64,000 bases of DNA from Diphasiastrum complanatum (lineage: Eukaryota; Streptophyta; Lycopodiopsida; Lycopodiales; Lycopodiaceae): positions 17,121,353 to 17,185,352 of the forward strand of contig CM055105.1 in the NCBI GenBank assembly GCA_029204225.1, given 5' to 3'. The notes beneath the pieces were generated by a model. It was not told where the DNA came from and searched no databases. It saw nothing but the letters and a program-made list of their open reading frames with translations. Below are positions 52,001-54,351 of this stretch, piece by piece. Position numbers and translations under genes: made by a program. The stretch's first letter is position 1. Each line of letters opens with the position of its first letter.

Positions 52001-54351
52001 CCCACTAAAGCAAGTTGGTCCATAAGGTCCTTGACCTTTGTAATGTGATCATCGATTGTAATAAAATAGCAACAGGCCAATTCGATTCGAACCGGCCCCG
52101 GTCAATTCGAAGGTTCGAACCGTGGTTCGATGCAACTTTGCATCAAGATTTGACATATGGAACTTCTACACAATGTATGGTTAGTGTCATCGAGTCTTGC
52201 TTGAATTACCCAACAGACTCTCTCCAAGACAAGCCATGCACTTGAAAAGAATACAAAAGAAACAACTTCCAACAACTAGCCATGCCTTGTTAGCACTAGC
52301 AGTACACCTGACTAGATCAGAAACCAAAAGCACCTACAAAAAGTGCGCCCTACTTTTGTGTAAGCTCCTCCAAACCTCGGCCAGATTTAGAAAGTTTTGG
52401 ATTACCACACTCTCCTTGCCAACAGCTCTCTCCAACAGTGCAAGATGTGACTCTTATAGATCAAAAGCGACCTCCTACAAGGTTTAGATGCTTCTAGAAG
52501 ATTAGAATCTTCTCAAGAATCTAAGCACTAAAATTTCTCTCTCTCAGACTCATAGGCTAGACAGCCCACTCTGATACCATGATAAATTGCAAGACCTAGC
52601 TATGGAGTATCTTAACCACAATATTAGATCAACCAAGAAAGCTCGAGAAACTTTGCTATAGAAAACATCAAATAGAAGGAGAGAATGGCATAAGCACCTC
52701 ACAACAACAAAAGTCAGAAGAAATGAATCGCTAGAGAGAGAGAGAGAGAGAGAGAGAGGCCATGTACATGCATCGAATGTATAGGTGTCAACCATATGAG
52801 TGAGCTACCAAGTGGGCCACTAGCACTAACTTAGTTAAGTTACAAATAGGTAGTCCCAATAATATGCCCCATGAGTAATATATAACTTATAATAACTTTA
52901 GTGCTTAGCCAAAGGGTATAGTAGGCACTATTCTTCAACAGGGAGTGCCTTCAATAGTATATTTCCACTCGTTCTTGATATCTTAGCTCGAGAATAATGA
53001 TCAACTTACAGCTTGGTGTTTCAAGTGCCCATTCTTATATCAAGACACTATAGATGCCATAAAGAGAGGAGAAAGTTAGTAGGGGCCAGATTTTTAAACG
53101 TAGATAGATGTTTAGAGATATTAAAAGTAACATTGTTTTGGAGATTTCTAGTATGGCAAATGGCAGTCTCAAAGAACTTATCCATAATCATCCCTCCAAT
53201 TCGCAAGAAACTTGGTTGTATCTTTCCCCATACTTTTAAAAGATGCTCCAGGTAGGATTCAAACAAAACAGGACCAGCGAATGCTTGCTGGAATGATCTT
53301 TGAATTTCGATGCTATCTATAATCCTCAAATGGCAACCGTAGCTACAGAAACATGGCTGATAAGCATTATAGGCACAATTGAAAAGAACAGTATTGCTTG
53401 CTTGGATGGTTCTCAAAATTGATGTTGCGAATAAAGTTACACAAATTAAAAGGCTTCAAGGAAAAATCAGATATACCTGTTTGCTATGAGGGCGAAACCC
53501 AAAAACACAAACACGCATGTCCTTTCCTGTGAATAAAAACAGCATATTAAGTTTTCAAGTTTCTTAAAGAAGTCAACATGACATAAGGTCAGACATAAGG
53601 TTGACATATGGTGTCATACAATCATTATGAAGCAAGTTGCAAATTGCGCTATTGATACTTCTAACTTGAAAATTCATGTCTTTGCCAATAAAATTAAATG
53701 ATGCACTGCTCAAATGTCATTGCAATGCAGCTTACCCACAATTTGAAGAAGCCGACGAAGTGGGGCACGATCCCTAGTACGAGGGGCTGAGGAAGAACGC
53801 AGTGGTTGCTGCTTCACATAAAAAATCTCTCCAAGTTACACCAATAAAGGTGACGGACAAAAGACCCTTGAACGAAGCATGCTTTCTTGACTCTAAAAAA
53901 GAATGCTGAATGAAAGTAACAGCCATCATAATTCCCATCGAAACATCAGAATACAATTCCATATGGACAGGTATACTCAATCAGCGATGATACTAAAAAA
54001 CCTTGAATTTGTCTAGATAAAAATTTGAAAGCATGACCAAAGAAGATTTGTTCATCACCATAGTTTATGTTATTTCATTAGAAATGTTATCTGAATGCTA
54101 AAAAGTTAAGAGAATCGTATTTTCCAAGAACTTGCTAAAAACATAAAGCACATATGCTCTGATGACTAATAAAGCTGATAAAACTGTGTTTCCAAACAAA
54201 ATAGAACACAACCATGAAATCAAAAAGGCAATATGAGCATTGGAAAAGAGCCAGAACAAACAAACTTTCTGGAATTTACCTGCTTAGAAAGCTTTTCAAT
54301 GGTAGCTAATGGGATTGTTCCAAGGCCTATGACTTGCTTTGATCCTTCACC
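1218..54351 (-). CDS. MTM: Myotubularin-like phosphoinositide 3-phosphatase, 16 exons, 5' end missing
   Basis: Plant myotubularins remove the 3-phosphate from PI3P and PI(3,5)P2 on endomembranes. Sixteen exons were joined by eye; all introns are GT-AG and all phases agree, giving 808 codons (numbered from the first visible codon). In order: end of the PH-GRAM domain (1-65), the phosphatase domain (about 66-500) with CSDGWDR at 354-360, a conserved segment ending in [11 protein letters not shown], a coiled coil (about 608-660) and an acidic tail. The CX5R motif is intact, so an active enzyme is expected. The exon order and sequence follow the plant MTM1/MTM2 family as I remember it. The N-terminus, about 60-90 residues in relatives, is not in the window or was missed. 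Exons total 2427 bp in 53.1 kb; introns of 16.7, 14.1, 11.7 and 4.1 kb are full of transposons. Expression was not tested; no internal stop or frameshift was seen. Confidence 0.93.
2252..2564 (-). CDS. MTM: MTM exon o: [11 protein letters not shown] exon
   Basis: 313 bases, residues 503-607, beginning [20 protein letters not shown] and containing [10 protein letters not shown] and [12 protein letters not shown], ending RRITSMEL. These motifs follow the phosphatase domain in plant myotubularins. The acceptor is cttttcag and the donor gtaaga. Confidence 0.95.
2725..2778. repeat. (TC)n microsatellite in intron
   Basis: About 27 perfect TC units, followed by a run of C near 2806-2818. It lies in the 16.7-kb intron, 160 bases from the acceptor of exon o. 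The reading frames with RERERE or SLSLSL runs across it are artefacts. Confidence 0.95.
2990..3740 (+). pseudogene. LINE reverse transcriptase remnant, first half
   Basis: Conceptual translation in changing frames matches the intact LINEs elsewhere in this window: [36 protein letters not shown], then CKCQLLD-like and [20 protein letters not shown]. Many stops and frameshifts. It breaks off at 3740 where an LTR element is inserted and resumes at 7439. This is an old copy of an APE-type non-LTR retrotransposon on the plus strand. Confidence 0.8.
3746..4221 (-). repeat. LTR of element A (3' LTR)
   Basis: 476 bp. Near-identical to the copy at 6995-7433, but it keeps about 37 bp near its right end that the other copy lacks. 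Confidence 0.93.
6995..7433 (-). repeat. LTR of element A (5' LTR)
   Basis: 439 bp, next to the primer-binding site, hence the 5' LTR of the minus-strand element. Related LTRs are at 33376-33814 (plus) and 55958-56283 (minus). Confidence 0.93.
7439..8420 (+). pseudogene. LINE remnant, second half (C-terminal region)
   Basis: Continues the LINE interrupted at 3740. Frames give [44 protein letters not shown] and then the cysteine/histidine region. The same order appears at 12948-13590, 21480-22832 and 57600-58134. Stops and frame changes are frequent. Confidence 0.8.
8698..9119. mobile_element. MITE-like element with imperfect terminal inverted repeats
   Basis: The left end is catagttgccagggaa and the right end ttccctagtaactatg, inverted with two mismatches. 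The interior repeats gggaacacgttccc and its complement several times around two copies of gtgaccaggga. No coding capacity. No clear target duplication was seen. A single related end occurs near 32640-32680. Confidence 0.6.
9120..9691. other. Intron sequence, nothing recognised
   Basis: AT-rich sequence without similarity that I can name. It ends at an LTR-type primer site (9692-9703), so part of it may be interior sequence of a retrotransposon on the minus strand. Confidence 0.35.
9692..10230 (-). repeat. LTR family E remnant with primer site
   Basis: The complement of 9692-9703 is tggtatcaaagc, a typical plant initiator-Met-tRNA primer site. The sequence to its right shares phrases such as ctagcccccaagc with the LTRs near 11.0 and 11.6 kb. 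It is taken as the end of a minus-strand 5' LTR; the far boundary is uncertain. Confidence 0.5.
10231..10884. other. Intron sequence, nothing recognised
   Basis: No gene or element identified. Its last part, from about 10800, may be the outer portion of the family-E LTR that follows. Confidence 0.35.
10885..11190 (+). repeat. LTR family E, arm 1 of an inverted pair
   Basis: This segment is the reverse complement, with scattered mismatches, of 11530-11812. Shared phrases include ggggaactggatga, gtgtcacagtgcac and ggtataagtatacc. Arm 2 carries a primer site, so both are LTRs pointing in opposite directions. Confidence 0.7.
11438..11812 (-). repeat. LTR family E, arm 2, with primer site
   Basis: On the minus strand this LTR ends at about 11450 and is followed by tggtatcagagcc (complement of 11438-11449). 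About 340 bp separate the matching parts of arms 1 and 2. No coding region of the element remains. Confidence 0.7.
11806..12205 (+). pseudogene. LINE endonuclease fragment
   Basis: The frame reads [20 protein letters not shown], then [16 protein letters not shown] and WDSIYRQDP. This is the start of the APE-type endonuclease domain seen more fully at 17991-19078, with 5' sequence of the LINE before it. It ends abruptly. Confidence 0.8.
12206..12410. other. Unassigned spacer between LINE fragments
   Basis: About 200 bp with no similarity I recognise, between two LINE endonuclease fragments of opposite orientation. Confidence 0.3.
12411..12716 (-). pseudogene. LINE endonuclease fragment, minus strand
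   Basis: The minus-strand translation gives [20 protein letters not shown], a GNFNARTAA-like block and [11 protein letters not shown], matching the middle of the endonuclease domain at 18330-18630. It contains stops and is bounded by a Ty3 fragment on the right. Confidence 0.75.
12745..12947 (-). pseudogene. Ty3/Gypsy reverse transcriptase fragment
   Basis: The frame reads [20 protein letters not shown], then [18 protein letters not shown] and [12 protein letters not shown]. This matches the end of the Ty3 reverse transcriptase palm (compare [20 protein letters not shown] in the element at 24.1-30.5 kb). Only about 65 residues survive. Confidence 0.8.
12948..13590 (+). pseudogene. LINE C-terminal fragment
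   Basis: Translation in mixed frames gives the LINE C-terminal order: a short tail of the reverse transcriptase [19 protein letters not shown], an [13 protein letters not shown]-like stretch, the cysteine motif and an acidic end near [18 protein letters not shown]. It runs directly into the (CT)n tract at 13592. Confidence 0.75.
13592..13652. repeat. (CT)n microsatellite at a LINE-LINE junction
   Basis: About 30 perfect CT units between the 3' end of one LINE fragment and the 5' end of another on the same strand. Confidence 0.95.
13653..13779 (+). pseudogene. LINE 5' end (ORF1 start), cut by an LTR element
   Basis: A C-rich sequence with an ATG at 13693 that reads [20 protein letters not shown]. 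It is interrupted by the LTR element at 13780-16850 and continues after it with the same C-rich, proline-coding composition. A similar LINE start lies on the minus strand at 37225-37833. Confidence 0.65.
13780..14150 (-). repeat. LTR of element F (3' LTR)
   Basis: 371 bp, starting gttacgaatag on the plus strand. It contains a local direct repeat around agctatgaaagc and cacataagcaagactta. Confidence 0.88.
14203..14928 (-). CDS. Integrase C-terminus with chromodomain (element F)
   Basis: 241 codons. From about residue 60 the sequence is a Ty3 integrase end: [41 protein letters not shown] and [12 protein letters not shown] chromodomain follows: [20 protein letters not shown]. Chromodomains on integrase mark chromoviruses and are thought to steer insertion. 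The zinc-binding and DDE core are absent; the first 50 or so residues are unrelated filler. It cannot act as an integrase alone. Confidence 0.85.
   Translation of the reverse strand: MHIWLMVTCIMRLFAMSVHLFSSFLIGFLVLMQFYLLGLFGYLGARELITRASSHLQHVQQRYQTSVDRHRRHVEFQLGDMVYLRLRFARHHFVQGHASTEKLALRYYGPYRILEVLSLVTYRLQLPASTRACDVFHVSLSRAAIEDDAPCDAEFPTAPELFPFLPAAILQVRLYHSRRRWQIQFLVQWDGRPIEEATWEPIDVFYHTPSFADQAHALAALVDSSTSDVVLAVDAPGLAAT
14977..16260 (-). CDS. Lysine-free 427-codon reading frame of unknown function
   Basis: Unbroken frame filling the interior of element F between the primer site and the integrase end. I recognise no domain. It contains no lysine at all, few asparagines, and is rich in tryptophan, histidine, phenylalanine, leucine and aspartate, e.g. 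[20 protein letters not shown]. The composition follows from a minus strand with almost no AAA or AAG in this frame. It could be a captured or degenerate sequence kept open by composition, or a real protein; overlapping frames on both strands are also rather open, which argues for composition. Confidence 0.4.
   Translation of the reverse strand: MVGAVSSPLVSISPSLESVMADVPADFYGVLHGSTFDGSLAIGDQVVSSFALLHGSLLEVCDLPHDISTVPDIIHAPLALTVTHFSSEDICQMVTITYLGYLYAGIFLDEYTDILPSLGVSTNRFAAVHADAMDIWHSWLLHIAWFSFGPVDWCWFFHITDRLWCGYLYDYACGSLSVPWIVAHCQAWHILLAWVIAFVPATVCLGDLQVPCHFRLLHIAWSPMLSCHFVLVFRDHQGTLREFLLLSWIVFGDVDAIYFSVAHMCFDTHSQLHEDIAPMLAIDVAEPVPRSSAFLLFLTCAPGVYFGITLAANSDGSSDSPSIFGVSYDGLVCPYEAFLDEFFGYSLSVGASTISRFVATIFMHHVFLDDALISWTFWSFWHAALLVIWALRVPYAIGTSHSWALWIPWAFDHVGAYFSILSYPLSG
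16404..16415 (-). promoter_or_regulatory. tRNA primer-binding site of element F
   Basis: The minus strand reads tggtatcagagc just after the 5' LTR, complementary to the 3' end of initiator methionine tRNA, the usual primer of plant LTR elements. Confidence 0.85.
16417..16850 (-). repeat. LTR of element F (5' LTR)
   Basis: About 434 bp, the more complete of the two LTRs. Confidence 0.88.
16855..17990 (+). pseudogene. LINE ORF1 region
   Basis: Continuation of the LINE interrupted at 13779. A C-rich proline/serine stretch is followed by a frame reading [10 protein letters not shown], a TAG at 17323, then a coiled coil ([33 protein letters not shown]). After a frame change comes [20 protein letters not shown], which looks like an ORF1p RNA-binding fold, and [20 protein letters not shown], like the ORF1p C-terminal domain. 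LINE ORF1 proteins coat the transcript as an RNP. It runs on toward the endonuclease with no separate start visible. Confidence 0.75.
17991..19078 (+). pseudogene. LINE APE-type endonuclease domain
   Basis: The frames contain [85 protein letters not shown] and the closing SDHSFLSF motif. These are the metal-binding E, N, D and H positions of APE-like nucleases that nick target DNA for LINE insertion. One TGA at 18488 and some frame changes break it. The copy stops near 19078 before any reverse transcriptase; host intron and MTM exon n follow. Confidence 0.85.
19244..19308 (-). CDS. MTM: MTM exon n: [14 protein letters not shown] exon
   Basis: Sixty-five bases, residues 482-503, reading [20 protein letters not shown] and asparagine, then two bases of a serine codon completed 16.7 kb away. 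A near match to plant relatives. The acceptor is taccag and the donor gtatta. Confidence 0.96.
19602..19661 (-). CDS. MTM: MTM exon m: 60-bp exon
   Basis: Twenty codons, residues 462-481, reading [20 protein letters not shown]. Relatives have WxDxxxQLMRMYPCAFEFSP. The acceptor is gttcag and the donor gtattg. It is too short to stand out as a reading frame. Confidence 0.95.
20471..20704 (-). CDS. MTM: MTM exon l: [14 protein letters not shown] exon
   Basis: 234 bases, 78 codons, residues 384-461, beginning [20 protein letters not shown], then a serine-rich loop and NYSPIFVQ. The loop is variable in plants; both ends are conserved. The start was set at GCACTT so that FQ from exon k joins ALVEKDW; an acceptor three bases upstream would add a glutamine. 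The donor is gtgaat. Confidence 0.95.
20804..20888 (-). CDS. MTM: MTM exon k: rest of the P-loop
   Basis: Eighty-five bases, residues 355-383. It completes the serine and continues [20 protein letters not shown] then YRTFQGFQ. The motif arginine is residue 360. The acceptor is tggttcag and the donor gtactt. With exon j it gives CSDGWDR, the signature of catalytically active myotubularins. Confidence 0.96.
21412..21443. repeat. (TG)n microsatellite
   Basis: About 15 TG units with one CG, just upstream of a LINE fragment. Confidence 0.9.
21480..22832 (+). pseudogene. LINE C-terminal fragment with 3' end
   Basis: Begins in the post-reverse-transcriptase region ([39 protein letters not shown]). 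A long frame at 22019-22501 follows: [20 protein letters not shown], then the cysteine/histidine block [19 protein letters not shown]. The untranslated end contains ggtcttatat and gacattaata, shared with the LINE end near 58980, so this is the true 3' terminus of the family. The copy is 5'-truncated, as LINE insertions usually are. Confidence 0.85.
22833..23215 (+). pseudogene. Chimeric LINE fragment: C-terminal scrap joined to reverse transcriptase
   Basis: The first 50 or so bases match the C-terminal region ([14 protein letters not shown], compare 22147-22190). Without a gap the sequence then becomes the middle of the reverse transcriptase: [55 protein letters not shown]. In a normal LINE these segments are in the opposite order and over 1 kb apart. 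Confidence 0.8.
23216..24089. other. Unassigned GC-rich block and flank, with G20 run
   Basis: A plus-strand frame from 23240 reads [20 protein letters not shown] and then [20 protein letters not shown] to a stop; a shifted frame gives acidic text including [10 protein letters not shown] and [17 protein letters not shown]. It may be an acidic transposase tail, but I cannot assign it. A run of 20 G lies at 23478-23497. From 23720 on the sequence is AT-rich with a duplicated agctctcgggtag phrase. Confidence 0.35.
24090..24447 (-). repeat. 3' LTR of the chromovirus
   Basis: 358 bp. A ccctcccccttaag tract lies inside it and reads as the purine tract on the coding strand. Confidence 0.95.
24459..25212 (-). 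pseudogene. pol: Integrase C-terminus and chromodomain
   Basis: Two frames. The first (24782-25207) has [20 protein letters not shown], the [15 protein letters not shown] block and EKVYLRVP. A one-base deletion near 24860 shifts to the second, with [18 protein letters not shown] and [13 protein letters not shown], then the chromodomain [20 protein letters not shown]. This marks the element as a chromovirus. Confidence 0.9.
25213..26417 (-). pseudogene. pol: RNase H remainder and integrase core
   Basis: The frame after the indel reads [20 protein letters not shown], then [17 protein letters not shown] and [19 protein letters not shown] at 25984-25986 lies in the acidic linker before the integrase. 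The integrase has its HHCC zinc-binding arrangement ([32 protein letters not shown]) and the catalytic core ([35 protein letters not shown]). A one-base deletion near 25235 ends the frame after STTNHPQT. Confidence 0.9.
26418..28322 (-). pseudogene. pol: Zinc knuckle, protease, reverse transcriptase and start of RNase H
   Basis: Same frame as gag. First [14 protein letters not shown] (CX2CX4HX4C knuckle), then the protease [14 protein letters not shown], in which the usual DSG is DDG. The reverse transcriptase follows: [33 protein letters not shown] and [12 protein letters not shown], whose FLDD holds two catalytic aspartates. The RNase H begins with [15 protein letters not shown] and hits a stop at 26418 caused by a small indel. 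Confidence 0.92.
28323..29246 (-). CDS. gag: Gag of the chromovirus, up to an in-frame TAA
   Basis: 307 codons from an ATG at 29246. An acidic N-terminus is followed by the retrotransposon gag core: [55 protein letters not shown] and [17 protein letters not shown]. Gag forms the virus-like particle. The frame ends in TAA at 28323-28325 inside an A-rich stretch, and the same frame goes straight on to the zinc knuckle, so the stop is either a nonsense mutation or a gag/pol read-through site. Confidence 0.9.
   Translation of the reverse strand: MTTPQGPDQPPERGFDELETEALAYSKGKEPMEMEEQEQFAEELDELVTEEQFLQLVTEVDELKLALANFKSSVEDSFAELKSLILSSAKGSLPSTSQLSPSPLPSVSGETLRSHPSVLKDLKPPTFNGEEKDRNADILQTFLSKWKNIHALKQTSDHLQAIEASLSLGPMAYKWWLNLQETGQTPRSWKAFEEAFLREFLPKNELDRAWEAWERTLMDKSLIQYISQYREAFLKIRNMDDYQKIRGFVRGLKDEYKVEVQRNSPTTLEQALRYAQIYDDSVGRKRSRQQPLSEQPPQKDFQFKKKF
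30099..30456 (-). repeat. 5' LTR of the chromovirus
   Basis: 358 bp, paired with 24090-24447. The primer-binding site is the complement of about 30086-30098. Confidence 0.95.
30505..30725. repeat. Degenerate minisatellite, about 31-35 bp units
   Basis: About seven imperfect units, each with a tgattgga-like start and a cacctctaaa-like end. It begins about 45 bp beyond the target duplication of the chromovirus. No coding potential. Confidence 0.7.
30726..31313. other. Intron sequence, nothing recognised
   Basis: AT-rich, with no element or gene that I can support. Confidence 0.35.
31314..31700 (-). pseudogene. Reverse transcriptase fragment of a second type
   Basis: The minus-strand frame reads [20 protein letters not shown], then [17 protein letters not shown] and [15 protein letters not shown]. 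Just upstream the translation gives a DDTHIV-like catalytic motif. It differs from the LINE family common in this window (YADDVILLS). It is about 130 residues with frame breaks; the class of element is not settled. Confidence 0.55.
31701..32859. other. Intron sequence, nothing recognised except a MITE-like end
   Basis: No gene seen. At about 32640-32680, catagttgttgtccgcat and ggaacgcgttcta resemble one end of the MITE-like element at 8698-9119. Confidence 0.35.
32860..33814 (+). mobile_element. LTR element B remnant (same family as A), plus strand
   Basis: A 3' LTR at 33376-33814 (tgttagaat to tctaaca) preceded by the purine tract aagggggag and about 500 bp of interior that matches the interior of element A near 4250-4530 in reverse complement (shared tgaagaca, ttctacatc and tgatgatata phrases). 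The 5' part and first LTR are gone. Confidence 0.8.
33376..33814 (+). repeat. LTR of element B
   Basis: 439 bp. Shares cttaatgtt, aggattaatta and aggggcctt with the complement of LTR A. Confidence 0.85.
33815..34073. other. Intron sequence, nothing recognised
   Basis: AT-rich spacer between LTR element B and the tandem repeat. Short local duplications around gccctatttttgcca are the only structure. Confidence 0.3.
34074..34410. repeat. Tandem duplication of about 150 bp with shorter repeats
   Basis: Two copies (about 34074-34191 and 34215-34341), both ending ccgaaaagccagtgaaattg. Three further copies of a tttttccaaaaaccggca-like unit of about 20 bp follow. Confidence 0.75.
34411..35005. other. 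Intron end before MTM exon j
   Basis: AT-rich sequence without recognisable elements. It is the first 600 bp of the 14.1-kb intron as transcribed, immediately after the exon j donor. Confidence 0.4.
35006..35175 (-). CDS. MTM: MTM exon j: P-loop start with catalytic cysteine
   Basis: 170 bases, residues 299-355, from [15 protein letters not shown] to ASVLVHC plus two bases of the serine codon. The cysteine at residue 354 is the nucleophile of the CX5R motif. The donor gtatat cuts inside the motif after the second base of the serine codon; the rest of the motif is 14.1 kb away. Confidence 0.95.
35305..35418 (-). CDS. MTM: MTM exon i: [13 protein letters not shown] exon
   Basis: 114 bases, 38 whole codons, residues 261-298, reading [20 protein letters not shown] and ending SSDGSSSLL. 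Highly conserved in plant relatives. The acceptor is atgacag and the donor gtaagc. Confidence 0.96.
35577..35676 (-). CDS. MTM: MTM exon h: [13 protein letters not shown] exon
   Basis: One hundred bases, residues 227-260, reading [20 protein letters not shown] and then [13 protein letters not shown]. This is a near match to plant myotubularins. The acceptor is tttttcag; the donor is gtttgc, a GT site with a weak consensus. Confidence 0.95.
35677..36414. other. 738-bp intron with a 32-bp tandem duplication
   Basis: Ordinary intron between MTM exons g and h. The segment at 35869-35929 contains two copies of ggaggtaaatatgtgaaatt with a period of 32 bp. No transposon seen. Confidence 0.6.
35869..35929. 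repeat. 32-bp tandem duplication
   Basis: Two perfect copies of a 29-bp core separated by gta. Confidence 0.85.
36415..36480 (-). CDS. MTM: MTM exon g: NADEKL exon
   Basis: Sixty-six bases, residues 205-227, reading [20 protein letters not shown] and one arginine. The DEKLVAxFCT motif is shared with plant relatives, but the end ([10 protein letters not shown]) differs from their QLAGAKGARR. The acceptor is atatgcag, the donor gtctgt. Confidence 0.9.
36481..37224. other. Intron sequence, nothing recognised
   Basis: AT-rich 3' end of the 11.7-kb intron, upstream of exon g. No element identified; it was searched for a missing MTM exon, which turned out to lie at 48192-48255. Confidence 0.4.
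37225..37833 (-). pseudogene. LINE ORF1 5' end with proline/alanine repeat
   Basis: Read on the minus strand it starts after a (CT)n tract. One frame contains [20 protein letters not shown], reminiscent of the LINE start at 13693 and [19 protein letters not shown] at 42479. A repeat region at about 37400-37620 encodes alternating PPATSAP / PPTASAP units in all three frames (15-bp G-rich units on the plus strand). It ends in [13 protein letters not shown]-like text. The three overlapping frames are a repeat effect. Confidence 0.6.
37834..37876. repeat. (GA)n microsatellite at a LINE-LINE junction
   Basis: About 21 GA units, followed by attagaattatg. It separates the 3' end of one minus-strand LINE fragment from the 5' end of another. 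Confidence 0.95.
37877..39310 (-). pseudogene. LINE reverse transcriptase and C-terminal region
   Basis: Minus-strand frames 38801-39409 and 37832-38707. They carry [60 protein letters not shown] and [20 protein letters not shown], then [19 protein letters not shown] and [20 protein letters not shown]. The tyrosine of the catalytic YADD is a TAG stop (38801-38803) and a second TAG follows about 15 codons on. Otherwise the frame is well kept. It is bounded by GA/CT tracts on both sides. Confidence 0.88.
39311..39398. repeat. (GA)n microsatellite, longest in the window
   Basis: About 44 GA units with one C interruption at its left end. It abuts the upstream end of the LINE reverse transcriptase fragment. 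Confidence 0.95.
39542..39593. repeat. (GA)n microsatellite
   Basis: About 26 GA units, then aattagaattagaatta, the same kind of junction as at 37876. Confidence 0.95.
39594..42562 (-). pseudogene. LINE with ORF1 start fused to the reverse transcriptase region
   Basis: Minus-strand frames from 42562 down to 39836. They start [19 protein letters not shown], pass directly into the linker before the reverse transcriptase ([40 protein letters not shown]), then [40 protein letters not shown] and the intact catalytic [13 protein letters not shown]. The C-terminal part has [20 protein letters not shown] and [22 protein letters not shown]1 middle and endonuclease are missing. Several stops split it into six frames. 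Confidence 0.85.
42563..42900. repeat. Irregular tandem repeat, cagagatccgtcc-like units
   Basis: From about 42590 to 42800 the plus strand repeats agatccgtcc(a/g)tgctcag with variable spacers, about ten units of 12-20 bp. It is upstream of the LINE start at 42562 and could be its 5' untranslated repeat (inference). Confidence 0.65.
43058..43093. repeat. (GA)n microsatellite
   Basis: About 18 GA units immediately 5' of the hAT relic. Confidence 0.95.
43100..46020 (+). pseudogene. hAT-type transposase relic
   Basis: hAT transposases cut and paste DNA with an RNase H-like core. The parts are in the right order but in changing frames. A BED zinc finger lies near 43155 ([20 protein letters not shown]). 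A conserved block is at 43829-44000 ([20 protein letters not shown]). The core segment is at 44743-44950 ([37 protein letters not shown]) and 45150-45300. The C-terminal dimerisation motif is at 45880-46000 ([32 protein letters not shown]). Many stops and AT-rich gaps; ends were not found. Confidence 0.85.
46240..46365. repeat. Palindrome-rich ttcgaaccg repeat
   Basis: Contains six or more ttcgaaccg-like words and inverted partners, such as aaaggttcgaacctttt and aatcggccgattcgaatc. Related patches occur at 8450-8540 and 52080-52135. Confidence 0.6.
46366..46815 (-). pseudogene. LINE endonuclease fragment, minus strand
   Basis: Frames give [59 protein letters not shown] and [20 protein letters not shown], a close match to the endonuclease at 17991-18330. 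A frameshift lies after NDLIDE. It is cut at 46815-46850 by a junction to Ty3 sequence. Confidence 0.82.
46850..47110 (+). pseudogene. Ty3 reverse transcriptase fragment
   Basis: One open frame: [54 protein letters not shown] and [15 protein letters not shown]. This is the reverse transcriptase palm with its FLDD site. It stops at 47110 where sequence of opposite orientation begins. Confidence 0.88.
47112..47454 (-). pseudogene. Ty3 integrase fragment, inverted
   Basis: The minus-strand frame gives [60 protein letters not shown] and [19 protein letters not shown]. The [10 protein letters not shown] motif belongs to a different Ty3 branch from the chromovirus at 24 kb. The core has DxxxxF at the second catalytic position (ISDCETHF). 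Confidence 0.85.
47470..47935 (+). pseudogene. Ty3 reverse transcriptase end and RNase H
   Basis: Translation shows [16 protein letters not shown], then the RNase H segment [36 protein letters not shown] and a WRHYLYGN-like end. It has stops and frame changes. Its orientation matches the fragment at 46850-47110, with the inverted integrase between them. Confidence 0.8.
48192..48255 (-). CDS. MTM: MTM exon f: SSQPL motif exon
   Basis: Sixty-four bases, residues 184-205, reading [20 protein letters not shown]. Relatives read AVIARSSQPLVGLMMNMRS here. The acceptor is acttgcag and the donor gtgagc; phases fit. The following intron is 11.7 kb. Confidence 0.93.
48449..48522 (-). CDS. MTM: MTM exon e: start of phosphatase core
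   Basis: Seventy-four bases, residues 159-184, reading [20 protein letters not shown] then WLHP. The FRARxRxPVxxW motif is shared by all myotubularins. The acceptor is aaggacag, the donor gtatca; phase 2 in and phase 1 out match both neighbours. Confidence 0.93.
49134..49414 (-). CDS. MTM: MTM exon d: GRAM-phosphatase junction
   Basis: 281 bases, residues 66-159, beginning [20 protein letters not shown] and ending [11 protein letters not shown] plus two bases of a serine codon. Relatives show the same order of motifs: RRTIFDALL, LWDLYAFAS, LNEYFRL, NYDLCQSYPFALLVP. The acceptor is ctgcag and the donor gtgatt. Confidence 0.94.
49840..50610 (-). pseudogene. Ty1/copia gag end and protease fragment
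   Basis: Minus-strand translation in the order [30 protein letters not shown], the zinc knuckle [20 protein letters not shown], the protease-like [11 protein letters not shown] and [19 protein letters not shown]. This is the gag-to-pre-integrase order of a copia element. It begins exactly where the other copia fragment ends, so two elements are joined. Confidence 0.8.
50611..52940 (-). mobile_element. Truncated Ty1/copia element with 5' LTR
   Basis: Begins with an LTR (52580-52940) and primer site tggtatcagagt (complement of 52568-52579). Gag follows (51796-52080: [31 protein letters not shown]), then a [12 protein letters not shown] knuckle, the pre-integrase segment ([20 protein letters not shown]) and the integrase core and C-terminus ([69 protein letters not shown]). 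It stops at about 50611, so reverse transcriptase, RNase H and the 3' LTR are absent. Stops and frameshifts are present. Confidence 0.88.
52580..52940 (-). repeat. LTR of the copia element
   Basis: 361 bp, from tgataaattg to cttcaaca, containing a (GA)n tract at 52733-52758. The solo LTR at 58135-58524 belongs to the same family in opposite orientation of the motif order. Confidence 0.85.
52941..53476. other. Intron sequence upstream of the copia LTR
   Basis: Ordinary AT-rich intron next to the donor of MTM exon c. No element recognised. Confidence 0.4.
53477..53526 (-). CDS. MTM: MTM exon c: GRAM domain end
   Basis: Fifty bases, residues 49-65, reading [16 protein letters not shown], the most conserved strand of the plant GRAM domain. 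The acceptor is ttcacag and the donor is gtatat. The next exon lies 4.1 kb away, beyond two copia fragments. Confidence 0.93.
53736..53808 (-). CDS. MTM: MTM exon b: GRAM domain
   Basis: Seventy-three bases, residues 25-49, starting [13 protein letters not shown] and ending RRLLQIVG, with the last glycine codon shared with the next exon. Relatives end this segment in QRLLQVIGKDMR. The acceptor is weak (gaagcag); an alternative three bases upstream would add one glutamine. The donor is gtaagc. Confidence 0.87.
54280..54351 (-). CDS. MTM: MTM exon a (first visible): GRAM domain strand
   Basis: Twenty-four codons, residues 1-24, beginning [14 protein letters not shown] and ending ATIEKLSKQ. This is the late part of the PH-GRAM domain, where plant relatives read SEGT...[13 protein letters not shown]. 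The acceptor is a pyrimidine-rich ttttccag and the donor is gtaaat; both ends are phase 0. The reading frame stays open upstream, but that sequence has no similarity to the family, which supports starting the exon at the acceptor. Confidence 0.9.
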
